From assembly GCF_017873135.1 (NCBI RefSeq), contig NZ_JAGGJV010000012.1:169564-233563 (forward strand): a stretch of DNA of 64,000 nucleotides. Reading direction: 5' to 3'. Made by a program: the position numbers and the translations under genes. The notes below the pieces were generated by a model that ran no database searches, was not told the DNA's origin, and saw only the letters and a list, made by a program, of their open reading frames with translations. Of the stretch, positions 27,943 through 36,860 are shown piece by piece. How positions within the stretch are numbered: position 1 is the stretch's first letter; every line of letters starts with the position of its first letter. The DNA comes from Rhizobium herbae. GTDB taxonomy: Bacteria; Pseudomonadota; Alphaproteobacteria; Rhizobiales; Rhizobiaceae.

Positions 27943-29439
27943 ATGTACGAGATCGGTCATTTCATTGGCGGCCAGCGTGTTGCCGGCATCAGCGGCCGCA
28001 CGGCCAACGTCTTCAATCCTGCAACCGGCGAAGTTCAGGCAACCGTGGCGCTGGCCAGCGACGCGGAAATGGCCGCCGCCGTTGCCAACGCCAAGGCTGC
28101 TCAGCCGAAATGGGCTGCGACCAACCCGCAGCGCCGCGCCCGTGTCTTCATGAAGTTCGTCCAGCTCCTCAACGACAACATGGATGAACTGGCCGAGATG
28201 TTGTCGCGCGAGCATGGCAAGACCATCGACGATGCCAAGGGCGACGTCATTCGTGGCCTCGAAGTCTGCGAATTCGTCATCGGCATTCCGCATCTTTCCA
28301 AGAGCGAATTCACCGAAGGCGCCGGCCCGAACATCGACATGTATTCCATTCGCCAGGCCGTCGGCATCGGTGCCGGCATCACCCCGTTCAATTTTCCGGC
28401 CATGATCCCGATGTGGATGTTCGCCCCGGCAATCGCCTGCGGCAACGCCTTCATCCTGAAGCCTTCCGAGCGCGATCCGTCCGTTCCGATCCGCCTGGCC
28501 GAACTGATGATCGAAGCGGGTCTTCCGGCCGGCATCCTCAACGTCGTCAATGGCGACAAGGGCGCGGTCGATGCGATCCTGACCCACCCCGATATCTCCG
28601 CCGTCTCCTTCGTCGGCTCGACGCCGATTGCCCGTTACGTCTACGGCACGGCTGCGATGAACGGCAAGCGCGCCCAGTGCTTCGGCGGCGCCAAGAACCA
28701 CATGATCATCATGCCGGATGCCGATCTCGATCAGGCCGCCAACGCCCTGATGGGAGCCGGCTACGGTTCGGCCGGCGAGCGCTGCATGGCGATCTCGGTT
28801 GCCGTTCCGGTCGGCAAGGACACCGCCGATCGCCTGATCGGAAAGCTGACCCCGATGGTCGAATCCTTGCGCATCGGTCCCTACACCGACGAGAAGGCCG
28901 ACATGGGCCCGGTCGTTACCAGGGAAGCCAAGGAGCGTATTCTCGGCCTGATCAACAAGGGTGTCGAAGAAGGTGCAAACCTCGTCGTCGACGGCCGCGA
29001 TTTCAAGTTGCAGGGCTATGAAAACGGCCATTTTGTCGGCGGCTGCCTGTTCGACAACGTCACACCGGACATGGACATCTACAAGCAGGAAATCTTCGGC
29101 CCGGTTCTTTCCGTCGTTCGCGCCAAGACCTACGAGGAAGCCCTCGACCTGCCGATGAAGCATGAATACGGCAACGGCGTCGCGATCTACACCCGCGACG
29201 GCGACGCCGCCCGCGACTTCGCGTCCCGTATTAATATCGGCATGGTCGGCGTCAACGTGCCGATCCCGGTTCCGCTGGCCTATCACTCGTTTGGCGGCTG
29301 GAAGTCCTCGTCCTTCGGCGATCTCAACCAGCATGGCACGGACTCGATCAAGTTCTGGACCAGGACCAAGACGATCACCTCGCGCTGGCCGTCCGGCATC
29401 AAGGACGGTGCCGAGTTCGTCATGCCGACGATGAAGTAA
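27943..29439 (+). CDS. mmsA: CoA-acylating methylmalonate-semialdehyde dehydrogenase
   Basis: 498-residue aldehyde dehydrogenase that converts methylmalonate semialdehyde to propionyl-CoA (valine and myo-inositol catabolism). The catalytic Cys281 lies in GSAGERCMAISVAVPVG, the hallmark of the MmsA/IolA subfamily. NAD-binding and the PFNFPAMIPMWMFAPAIACG segment are typical. RBS AGGAGG is 7 bases before the ATG. It is a single-gene unit with its own terminator; propionyl-CoA from it could feed the ScfR-regulated acyl-CoA pathways. Confidence 0.95.
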   Translation: MYEIGHFIGGQRVAGISGRTANVFNPATGEVQATVALASDAEMAAAVANAKAAQPKWAATNPQRRARVFMKFVQLLNDNMDELAEMLSREHGKTIDDAKGDVIRGLEVCEFVIGIPHLSKSEFTEGAGPNIDMYSIRQAVGIGAGITPFNFPAMIPMWMFAPAIACGNAFILKPSERDPSVPIRLAELMIEAGLPAGILNVVNGDKGAVDAILTHPDISAVSFVGSTPIARYVYGTAAMNGKRAQCFGGAKNHMIIMPDADLDQAANALMGAGYGSAGERCMAISVAVPVGKDTADRLIGKLTPMVESLRIGPYTDEKADMGPVVTREAKERILGLINKGVEEGANLVVDGRDFKLQGYENGHFVGGCLFDNVTPDMDIYKQEIFGPVLSVVRAKTYEEALDLPMKHEYGNGVAIYTRDGDAARDFASRINIGMVGVNVPIPVPLAYHSFGGWKSSSFGDLNQHGTDSIKFWTRTKTITSRWPSGIKDGAEFVMPTMK

Positions 29440-29462
29440 TCACTCTGAAATCCTCCCCGATT

Positions 29463-29488
29463 GGGCCTCCTTGCGGAGGCCCTTTTTT
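29463..29488 (+). terminator. Rho-independent terminator of mmsA
   Basis: GGGCCTCC (29463-29470), loop TTGC, GGAGGCCC (29475-29482), then six T residues. Confidence 0.93.
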
Positions 29489-29614
29489 GTTGTAGTCGCC
29501 TTAGCGCGGTTGACCTGTGGTGGTGGCCGTTTAAGACTCCTCTTCGGCGGCTGAATATCGGGGGATATTCGGCCGTTCTTCAATGGCATCGAATGATACG
29601 GAAGAGGGGCAACC

Positions 29615-30706
29615 ATGAGTACTACAGAAACGGCACCATTGCCGGCGGCATCGCAGGATTTTCACCGGCTGTCATTTACCGGAAACGCTGCGGAATATTT
29701 CGGCATCTGGATCGTCAACATCCTTTTGACGATCGTCACGCTCGGCATCTACTCGGCCTGGGCGAAGGTGCGGCGCAACCGCTATTTCTACGGCAACACG
29801 GTACTGCTCGGCCGCGCCTTCGAATATCATGCCAAGGGCAAGCAGATCTTCATCGGCCGGCTGATCGTCTTTGCCTACTTCGTCATCTACAATATCCTGC
29901 TGGCGGCATCTCCGATTGCCGGCATAGCCTTGGCCGTCGTCGTTCTCTTCTTCTTTCCCTGGCTGATCATGCGCGGTCTGCGCTTCAGTGCCCGGGTGAC
30001 CAGCTATCGCAACGTCCGCTTCAATTTCGTCGGCAAGATGGGTGGGGCCTTTGTCGCATTCATGGCCGGTCCGGTGATGGCCGTTCTGTCGCTCGGCATT
30101 CTGGCGCCGCTCGCCAGCCGCTGGATGTATCGCTATATCGGCAACAATCTGCGCTATGGCGGCCGGGCGTTTGCAACGGATCCGAAGCTCGGGCCGATCT
30201 ACCAAACCTGGTTCTTCTCGGCATTGATCATCATCCTCGGCTTGCTGGTCATCGCAGTCGCGGCATTTGCCAATATGTCCCTGATCGTCGCCCTCATCGA
30301 CAACCCCAATGCGCTGCCACCCGAATTCCAGGCATCGATGTTCATTCTGGGCATCGTCGCCTATCTGGCCGTGCTGCTGTCCTTCGGTATTGCTGCCCTG
30401 TTCTATCGTGCCGGCGTTCGCAACATCGCCTGGTCGGCGACCCGTTTCGATGGCAAGCATGACCTCAAGAGCGACATGTCGCGGTTCCGTTATGTCTGGA
30501 TTGCAGTGTCGAATGTGGTCGTGACCGTTCTGACCCTCGGCCTGATGCGCCCTTGGGCGGCGGTTCGCATGGCGCGCTATGTCAACGAGCACACGGCAGT
30601 CCGTTTCGACGGAGATGTCGGCGAAATCCTCGCAACGGTCGAGCAGGAAGGATCTGCGGTCGGCGCGGAGTTCATGGAATTCGAGGGCTTCGATTTTGGC
30701 TTCTGA
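29615..30706 (+). CDS. DUF898 (YjgN-like) membrane protein
   Basis: 363-residue polytopic inner-membrane protein with repeated DUF898 units: FHRLSFTGNAAEYFGIWIVN near residues 12-30, and SWARVRRNRYFY-like blocks (IYSAWAKVRRNRYFY, TLGLMRPWAAVRMARY) at both ends. It has about eight hydrophobic helices. Function is unknown. In many proteobacteria it precedes an M48 protease, as here, and the two ORFs overlap by 11 bases. Confidence 0.87.
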   Translation: MSTTETAPLPAASQDFHRLSFTGNAAEYFGIWIVNILLTIVTLGIYSAWAKVRRNRYFYGNTVLLGRAFEYHAKGKQIFIGRLIVFAYFVIYNILLAASPIAGIALAVVVLFFFPWLIMRGLRFSARVTSYRNVRFNFVGKMGGAFVAFMAGPVMAVLSLGILAPLASRWMYRYIGNNLRYGGRAFATDPKLGPIYQTWFFSALIIILGLLVIAVAAFANMSLIVALIDNPNALPPEFQASMFILGIVAYLAVLLSFGIAALFYRAGVRNIAWSATRFDGKHDLKSDMSRFRYVWIAVSNVVVTVLTLGLMRPWAAVRMARYVNEHTAVRFDGDVGEILATVEQEGSAVGAEFMEFEGFDFGF

Positions 30707-31763
30707 CGAAAGGCCGATTTGCCGGGGCGACTGGCATCCGCGCGATTCCAGCCGTTCGGCTGCTGCTCGTCTCGTCGAAAAGGACGGGCAGGTCGGGGCC
30801 ATTGCCGAAGATGGCACGGCGCTCGCATCGGCGGTCTTTTCCACTCTCGATATATCGGCGCGGGTCGGCTCGATCCCGCGCCGTGTCGAGTTTCCCGACG
30901 GCTCGCTGTTTGAAACCGCCGACAACGATGCGATTGACGGCCTTCAGTTGGCAAACGGCCGGAAGAGGGTCGGGTTCGTCCACGGCCTCGAGCGGTTTCA
31001 TCCGCGCCTGCTGGTCTTCGTCGCAGCGGTTTTCCTGCTGTCGGGTCTGGTCTATCGTTTCGCGCTCCCGGTGCTGGTCGAGGTTGCCGTCGCCGTTACC
31101 CCGCCAGTCGTGCCGAAGCTGATGTCCGTCAGCACGCTGGCAACGCTGGATCGTACCGTGCTTGACGAAACGAAGCTGGACGAAGCAAAGAAGCGCACGA
31201 TTTCCGAAGGTTTTGCCCGCATCGCGGCAAAATCGGATCGTGGCGCCTCCGCCTATACGCTAAATTTCCGCGAAGGTGGGGCGATCGGCCCGAACGCATT
31301 TGCGTTGCCGGACGGCACGCTGATCATTACGGATGAACTGGTCGTACTCGCCGGCAACGACACCGAGATGCTGATCGGCGTGCTGGCACACGAGATCGGC
31401 CATGTCGAACTGGAGCACAGCCTGCGGCAGATCTACCGCGCCGCCGGCATGGCCGGCCTGATCATGCTGATCGCCGGCGATGTGGGCGACAGTGTCGAGG
31501 ATCTGCTCGTCCAGGGCGGCGGCCTTGTGTCGCTCTCCTATTCCAGGTCGGCGGAAGCTGCTGCCGACCGCCATTCGGTCGAGCTGATGGAAAAGGCCGG
31601 ATACGATCCGACGGCCATTGCGCGCTTCTTCGAGATCATCGAGAAAAAGCTCGGCGACACGTCCGGGACAAATATTCTTTCCACGCATCCTGGTACCCCG
31701 GAGCGCAAGAAGGCGATTCGCGAATATGAAGCGGAGTTGCGGCAGAAGCAGGCGCCGAACTAG
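30696..31763 (+). CDS. M48 family metalloprotease, membrane-anchored
   Basis: 355-residue Zn protease. One hydrophobic segment (LLVFVAAVFLLSGLVYRFAL) lies near 100-120. Active-site HEIGH is followed by ELEHS, and the third ligand Glu lies in RSAEAAADRHS. It is related to HtpX/BepA-like proteases that deal with misfolded envelope proteins. The start is inferred as TTG 30696, inside the end of the DUF898 gene, with GAGGG 8 bases upstream. The open frame to 30579 lies within DUF898 coding sequence and is rejected. Confidence 0.85.
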   Translation: MASDERPICRGDWHPRDSSRSAAARLVEKDGQVGAIAEDGTALASAVFSTLDISARVGSIPRRVEFPDGSLFETADNDAIDGLQLANGRKRVGFVHGLERFHPRLLVFVAAVFLLSGLVYRFALPVLVEVAVAVTPPVVPKLMSVSTLATLDRTVLDETKLDEAKKRTISEGFARIAAKSDRGASAYTLNFREGGAIGPNAFALPDGTLIITDELVVLAGNDTEMLIGVLAHEIGHVELEHSLRQIYRAAGMAGLIMLIAGDVGDSVEDLLVQGGGLVSLSYSRSAEAAADRHSVELMEKAGYDPTAIARFFEIIEKKLGDTSGTNILSTHPGTPERKKAIREYEAELRQKQAPN

Positions 31764-31879
31764 CCCGGCGTCGCTCACTGTCAGCTATAACTTGATTTTA
31801 AACATCAATTTTTGCCCGTTTGAAGGATGGACAGCCGCCGAGAAGCTGATCATGATCACATCGAGATGATTTTATGCTT

Positions 31880-31896
31880 TTTGGAATTGTTCCAAA
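31880..31896. promoter_or_regulatory. Palindrome upstream of rirA resembling an Irr (ICE) box
   Basis: Perfect inverted repeat TTTGGAA-TTG-TTCCAAA with the 7-3-7 layout of the rhizobial iron control element. It is 143 bases before the rirA start. Irr is known to repress rirA in Agrobacterium. Confidence 0.5.
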
Positions 31897-32038
31897 CTAC
31901 CAATCGTCCTATATGAAGAGGCAGAATGTGAGACTGTCGGTCGAATCGCCGCATAGCCACGAATTCTTGAGTATCGCTATAGGCTCATAGGTTCATCCGA
32001 ACCGAGGGGCACCGACATTTCGAAGCCTGGAGTAAACG

Positions 32039-32503
32039 ATGCGTCTGACGAAGCAAACGAACTACGCAGTCCGCATGCTCATGTATTGCGCTGCCAATGA
32101 CGGCCATCTCAGCCGCATCCCGGAAATTGCAAAGGCCTATGGAGTGTCTGAACTCTTCCTTTTCAAGATCCTGCAGCCACTCAACAAGGCCGGTCTCGTC
32201 GAGACGGTGCGGGGCCGCAACGGCGGCGTGCGCCTGCCGAAGCCGGCGGCCGAGATCAGCCTGTTCGATATCGTCAAGGTGACTGAAGACAGTTTCGCCA
32301 TGGCGGAATGCTTCGAGGCTGGCGAGATCGATTGTCCGCTGGTCGATAGCTGCGGCCTGAACTCGGCGTTGCGCAAGGCGCTGAACGCCTTTTTCGAAGT
32401 GCTCCAGCAATATTCGATCGACGATCTGGTGAAGGCCCGGCCGCAGATCAATTTCCTGCTTGGCCTCGATCAGCTCACGCATCCGAAAACGGCTGCCGCT
32501 TGA
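32039..32503 (+). CDS. rirA: Rhizobial iron regulator RirA (Rrf2 family)
   Basis: 154-residue Rrf2 repressor that carries an Fe-S cluster when iron is replete and then represses iron uptake genes. The winged HTH (TKQTNYAVRMLMYCAAN; RIPEIAKAYGVSELFLFKIL) is at 1-65. Cys91, Cys99 and Cys105, the cluster ligands of rhizobial RirA, are all present. A single gene bounded by its own terminator. A 7-3-7 palindrome upstream suggests control by Irr. Confidence 0.95.
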   Translation: MRLTKQTNYAVRMLMYCAANDGHLSRIPEIAKAYGVSELFLFKILQPLNKAGLVETVRGRNGGVRLPKPAAEISLFDIVKVTEDSFAMAECFEAGEIDCPLVDSCGLNSALRKALNAFFEVLQQYSIDDLVKARPQINFLLGLDQLTHPKTAAA

Positions 32504-32527
32504 ACTGAGCCATCGTCCTGAAGCAAG

Positions 32528-32550
32528 AGCCCGGTTTTTCCGGGCTTTTT
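32528..32550 (+). terminator. Rho-independent terminator of rirA
   Basis: AGCCCGG (32528-32534), loop TTTTT, CCGGGCT (32540-32546), then a T run. Confidence 0.9.
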
Positions 32551-32556
32551 GCTGGG

Positions 32557-32955
32557 CTATGATTTCGTCACATATTCCCGCAGGATGAATTCGATCGCGG
32601 TCGGATCGAGCTCGGCCTTGTCGATACGGAAATCGGCGCCGTATTCCTCGAATTTCTGAAAATACGGATCGGCAAGCGACGAGGAAATCACCCCGATCGG
32701 GCCGATGAACCCTTGCTGACGCATGGCTGGAACGGTTTCGCGAAAGTCAGCCTGCGGCTGCAGGCGATTGTCCATCAGTACCATGGATACGGGTTTTCCG
32801 GATTTGATGAAGTCGAGTGCGTCGTCAATCGTTTCGCAATAGTGCAGATGGATCTCCGCGCTCGATACCTTTTTCATCACGCCGCGCATGATCAGGTTTT
32901 CGGCCGGATCGTCATCGACGAGCAGGATGTGGATCGGCTGCGGGTCCGGCATCAT
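32557..32955 (-). CDS. Stand-alone receiver domain protein
   Basis: 132-residue receiver with acidic cluster LLVDDDPAEN, probable phospho-acceptor Asp in LMDNRLQP, switch residues ISSS and Lys in RIDKAEL. No output domain. The ATG at 32955 overlaps the TGA of the upstream LuxR gene (ATGA), so the pair is translationally coupled. An in-frame extension to 33195 overlaps the LuxR gene and is rejected. No kinase is adjacent. Confidence 0.85.
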   Translation of the reverse strand: MMPDPQPIHILLVDDDPAENLIMRGVMKKVSSAEIHLHYCETIDDALDFIKSGKPVSMVLMDNRLQPQADFRETVPAMRQQGFIGPIGVISSSLADPYFQKFEEYGADFRIDKAELDPTAIEFILREYVTKS

Positions 32956-33827
32956 TGTATGATCTGCTCCCGTATCGCCTTGGCCACCATCTGGGTTCTG
33001 TTGACCACGTCGAGCTTCTTCAGGATTGTCGCCGTATGCGAGTTGACCGTGTGTTCCGACACGGAGACGATCAGCGCGATCTCGCTTGCTGTCTTGCCGT
33101 GCGAGATCCAGCGCAAAATTTCCGTCTCTCGCGGTGTCAGGCCAAGCCCCGCCTTGTTGGACAGGACCAGCCGGTAAAAATAGTCGAAGGCGCAAACGGC
33201 GTCGTAACAGAGCGCGAAATGCGCCTGCTGGTCCATGTCCTCACCGTCGCCCAGAAACAGCACGGCATAGCGCGCGCCATTGATGCCGGTCACCGGCACG
33301 CACATCAGCATGTCGAAGCCGAGTTGGCCGAGCAGATTGCTGCCATGGCCGAGATGAGGGTCGTCGGCCTTCCAGATGGAAGGAATGGATGATGTGTGAA
33401 GGCTTTTGAATACGACGGAATCGCCGAAACGATGGCGTTTGTCATATTCCTCTGCCAGTCCGGAGGGGAGATCGTGCAGGGCCAGCCGGTTCGTCAACAT
33501 GCAGGCATCGCCCTCGTTTCCGAGTTGCAGGATGCCGAAATGGTCGAAACCATAGCGGAGCGACATGGTATGGAAAATTCGAAAGAAGTCGACCCGATTG
33601 AGAGCTTTCTCCAAATCGCTGTCAAAATGGTATCGCCGGTGGTTTTTCAGAAGAGTTGCCACGACGCGGCCGTCCCCCACGTATCCCGCGACCGCCAGTT
33701 TAACGTGCGATTGACTATAAGCAACTGGCATCTGCACTGGAAAGGGGAGTTGTGGGCGGTTTTGAACTGCTGGATTCGAGCCGCAAGCGTGGTGGAGGGG
33801 GGAAGGACTGTATATTGTCGCTTTCAT
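32952..33827 (-). CDS. LuxR-family regulator with autoinducer-binding-like domain (LuxR solo)
   Basis: 291-residue regulator. The N-terminal about 60-210 resembles the autoinducer-binding fold (MSLRYGFDHFGILQL; GFDMLMCVPVTGINGARYAV). The C-terminal LuxR HTH is clear (LTPRETEILRWISHGKTASE; VNSHTATILKKLDV). No luxI-type synthase gene is in the window. The first 32 residues look unlike the family, so ATG 33731 is an alternative start. It is coupled to a receiver protein, which is unusual and suggests crosstalk with phosphorelay signalling. Confidence 0.82.
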   Translation of the reverse strand: MKATIYSPSPLHHACGSNPAVQNRPQLPFPVQMPVAYSQSHVKLAVAGYVGDGRVVATLLKNHRRYHFDSDLEKALNRVDFFRIFHTMSLRYGFDHFGILQLGNEGDACMLTNRLALHDLPSGLAEEYDKRHRFGDSVVFKSLHTSSIPSIWKADDPHLGHGSNLLGQLGFDMLMCVPVTGINGARYAVLFLGDGEDMDQQAHFALCYDAVCAFDYFYRLVLSNKAGLGLTPRETEILRWISHGKTASEIALIVSVSEHTVNSHTATILKKLDVVNRTQMVAKAIREQIIQ

Positions 33828-34154
33828 CTATCCCCGCCTGGCAGATAAAAGCTGGACAGCCCTCCCCGCCCCGCAATCTGGTTATGCCACGGAGCATAAC
33901 CAGTCGCTATCCGTGCAATTTGGGATTGACTTTTTATGGCGATCGACCGTGATTCGATTTGGCCCGTTTTCGAATGAAAAAGTCGTGTATGGCGCCGCCT
34001 CTGTCGCATCCGGAGGAATTTTCCAATTGGACAATTTTTTTCGGATGCTTATTGCAATGCCGTAGCAAATGTCGTTCCATCCGGCCTTGACCGGAAACAA
34101 CGGCTTCTGCGTCAGAAAAATATGAGAACAAGAACAAAACTGGGAAGCAAACTC
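33828..34154. other. Divergent promoter region luxR / dppA
   Basis: 327 bases, AT-rich towards dppA. No exact EcfG, CtrA or Irr motif was seen. It contains a short palindromic run CCAATTGG near 34023-34030 and a T tract just after it. Confidence 0.4.
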
Positions 34155-35750
34155 ATGAAAAAGCTCTCTACTCTCCTTGCTGCAACCGCAATCGCCACAT
34201 TGATGGCTGGTTCGGCATGGTCGAAGACATTGGTCTACTGCTCCGAAGCATCGCCGGAAGGTTTTGATCCGGGTCTCTATACAGGTGGTCAGACATTCGA
34301 CGCTTCGTCGCGCACGGTCTACAACCGTCTCGTCGAATTCAAGCATGGTGGTACGGAACTTGAGCCGGGCCTCGCTGAAAGCTGGGAAGTTTCGGCTGAC
34401 GGCACTGAATATACCTTCAAGCTGCGTCCGGGCGTCAAGTTCCAGACGACCGAATATTTCACGCCGACCCGCGAATTGAACGCAGACGACGTGATCTTCT
34501 CGTTCGAGCGCCAGTACAAGGCAGACAATCCCTGGAACAAGTACGTTGCCGGCGCGTCTTGGGAATATTTCGCAGGCATGGGCTTCCCGGACCTGATCCA
34601 GTCGATCACCAAGGTCGATGACCTCACTGTCAAGTTCAAGCTGAAGCAGGCCGAAGCGCCGTTCCTCGCCAACCTCGGCATGGATTTCGCCTCGATCATG
34701 TCGAAGGAATATGCCGACAAGCTCGCTGCCGACGGCAAGATGGAACTGCTGAACCAGCAGCCGCTGGGCACAGGTCCGTTCACGTTCGTCGCTTACCAGA
34801 CGGACGCTGCGATCCGCTACAAGGCCAACCCGGATTACTGGGCCGGCAAGGAAAAGATCGACGATCTCGTATTCGCCATCACGACCGATGCCGCAATCCG
34901 CGCGCAGAAGCTGAAGGCCGGCGAATGCCACATCATGGCGTATCCGAACGCGGCCGACGTTGCCGAGCTGAAGAAGGACGAGAACCTGACGATTCTCGAA
35001 CAGGAAGGCCTCAACGTCTCCTACCTCGCTTACAACACGCTCGTTGCTCCGTTCGACAAGGCTGAGGTCCGCAAGGCCCTCAACATGGCCGTCAACAAGC
35101 AGGCGATCGTCGACGCCGTGTTCCAGGGGGCCGCAACAGTCGCCAAGAACCCGATCCCGCCGACAATGTGGTCCTATAACGACAAGATCGAAGACGACAA
35201 GTACGATCCGGCGGCGGCCAAAAAGATGCTTGAAGACGCTGGCGTCAAGGATCTCAAGATGAAGATCTGGGCGATGCCTGTCGCTCGTCCGTACATGCTG
35301 AACGCTCGCCGTGCAGCTGAGCTGATGCAGGCCGATCTGGCCGCCATCGGTGTTACGGTGGAAATCGTTTCCTACGAATGGGCCGAGTACCTGAAGCTCT
35401 CGTCCGCCAAGGACCGCGACGGCGCGGCCATCCTCGGCTGGACCGGTGACAATGGCGATCCGGACAACTTCCTCGACACCCTGCTTGGTTGCGACGCCGT
35501 CGGCGGCAACAATCGTGCCCAGTGGTGCAACAAGGAGTTCGACGACCTGATGACCAAGGCCAAGGCAACCGCCGACGTCGCGGAGCGCACGAAGTTCTAT
35601 GAGGAGGCCCAGGTCATCTTCAAGAAGGAAGCTCCGTGGAACACCATCGACCATTCGCTCGTCTTCGTTCCGATGAACAAGAAGGTGACCGGCTTCGTCA
35701 TGGATCCGCTCGGCATTCACCGCTTTAACGGCGTGGATATTGCAGAGTAA
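34155..35750 (+). CDS. dppA: Dipeptide-type ABC transporter, periplasmic binding protein (SBP family 5)
   Basis: 531-residue solute-binding protein close in length to E. coli DppA (535). Signal peptide MKKLSTLLAATAIATLMAGS, cleavage near AWS-KT. Mature start LVYCSEASPEGFDPGLYTGG and the RTVYNRLVEF segment are DppA-like. It may also carry haem or 5-aminolevulinate as in other DppA systems. ATG 34155 is supported by GGGAAG 7 bases upstream. First gene of dppABCDF, separated from dppB by a strong hairpin. Confidence 0.93.
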   Translation: MKKLSTLLAATAIATLMAGSAWSKTLVYCSEASPEGFDPGLYTGGQTFDASSRTVYNRLVEFKHGGTELEPGLAESWEVSADGTEYTFKLRPGVKFQTTEYFTPTRELNADDVIFSFERQYKADNPWNKYVAGASWEYFAGMGFPDLIQSITKVDDLTVKFKLKQAEAPFLANLGMDFASIMSKEYADKLAADGKMELLNQQPLGTGPFTFVAYQTDAAIRYKANPDYWAGKEKIDDLVFAITTDAAIRAQKLKAGECHIMAYPNAADVAELKKDENLTILEQEGLNVSYLAYNTLVAPFDKAEVRKALNMAVNKQAIVDAVFQGAATVAKNPIPPTMWSYNDKIEDDKYDPAAAKKMLEDAGVKDLKMKIWAMPVARPYMLNARRAAELMQADLAAIGVTVEIVSYEWAEYLKLSSAKDRDGAAILGWTGDNGDPDNFLDTLLGCDAVGGNNRAQWCNKEFDDLMTKAKATADVAERTKFYEEAQVIFKKEAPWNTIDHSLVFVPMNKKVTGFVMDPLGIHRFNGVDIAE

Positions 35751-35794
35751 TTCTTCCGTATGATCTATGCCCGCCGCAACCGCGGTGGCAGTTT

Positions 35795-35827
35795 CCGGCG
35801 GCTCGAATTCCTCGAGCCGCCGGTTTT
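35795..35827 (+). terminator. Hairpin between dppA and dppB
   Basis: A 12-bp perfect stem, CCGGCGGCTCGA (35795-35806) with TCGAGCCGCCGG (35812-35823), 5-base loop and a short T run. As after potF, it probably limits read-through into the permease genes. Confidence 0.88.
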
Positions 35828-35846
35828 ACAATCGGACTAAACGCCC

Positions 35847-36851
35847 ATGTTGCGCTTTATTTTCGGACGGCTGGCCGTCCTGATCCCCACCTTCATCGGG
35901 GTTTCCATCATCGCCTTCTCGTTCATCCGCCTGTTGCCCGGTGATCCGGTCATGCTGATGTCGGGTGAACGCGTGATGTCTCCCGAGCGTCATGCCCAGA
36001 TCATGACGGATCTCGGCCTCGACCGGCCGATCTACATCCAGTATTTCGATTACCTCGTGAACTTGCTGCACGGCGATTTCGGAAGCTCGATCGTTACCAA
36101 ACGGGCCGTGCTTGATGATTTCATGCAACTGTTTCCGGCAACCATCGAGCTGTCGCTCTGTGCCATCATCCTGGCCGTCGCTCTCGGTGTGCCCGCCGGC
36201 GTCCTGGCTGCGGTCAAGCGCGGCACCTGGCTCGACCAGACGCTGATGGGAACCGCGCTGGTCGGCTATTCCATGCCGATCTTCTGGTGGGGTCTGCTGC
36301 TCGTCATCTTCTTCTCCGGCTATCTCGGCTGGACGCCCGTCTCGGGCCGCATCTCGCTGATGTATTTCTTCCCGCAGGTTACCGGTTTCATGTTGATCGA
36401 CAGTTTGATCTCGGGGCAGGCGGGCGCCTTCAAGTCGGCGGTCACCTATCTGATCCTGCCGACCATCGTGCTGGCGACCATTCCGCTCGCCGTCATTGCC
36501 CGACAGACGCGCTCTGCGATGCTGGAAGTGCTTGGCGAAGACTATGTGCGGACCGCCCGCTCCAAGGGCCTGTCGCCGTTCCGCGTCATCGGCGTGCATG
36601 CGCTTCGCAACGCCCTGATCCCGGTCATCACCACCATCGGCCTGCAGGTCGGCGTGCTGTTGGCCGGTGCGATCCTGACCGAAACGATCTTTTCCTGGCC
36701 GGGCATCGGCAAGTGGATGGTCGATTCCGTCTTCAAACGCGACTATCAGGTCGTCCAGGGCGGACTGATGCTGATCGCCGCGGTGATCATGATCGTCAAT
36801 CTCATCGTTGATGTGCTCTACGGCTTCATCAATCCGCGTATCCGGCACTAG
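35847..36851 (+). CDS. dppB: Dipeptide ABC transporter permease
   Basis: 334-residue permease with the N-terminal MLRFIFGRLAVLIPTFIGVS helix, six membrane segments and the inner-membrane-component signature GEDYVRTARSKGLSPFRVIG. It forms the channel with DppC. The stop is 9 bases before dppC. Confidence 0.93.
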   Translation: MLRFIFGRLAVLIPTFIGVSIIAFSFIRLLPGDPVMLMSGERVMSPERHAQIMTDLGLDRPIYIQYFDYLVNLLHGDFGSSIVTKRAVLDDFMQLFPATIELSLCAIILAVALGVPAGVLAAVKRGTWLDQTLMGTALVGYSMPIFWWGLLLVIFFSGYLGWTPVSGRISLMYFFPQVTGFMLIDSLISGQAGAFKSAVTYLILPTIVLATIPLAVIARQTRSAMLEVLGEDYVRTARSKGLSPFRVIGVHALRNALIPVITTIGLQVGVLLAGAILTETIFSWPGIGKWMVDSVFKRDYQVVQGGLMLIAAVIMIVNLIVDVLYGFINPRIRH

Positions 36852-36860
36852 GAGGGTCTG

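Noticed and set aside
30579..30695. Upstream extension of the M48 protease
   Set aside because: Inside DUF898 coding sequence; Ser/Arg-rich translation; the TTG at 30696 has a well-placed GAGGG.
32956..33195. N-terminal extension of the receiver protein
   Set aside because: Overlaps the LuxR gene; the receiver fold starts only after the ATGATG at 32955, which also gives an ATGA overlap.
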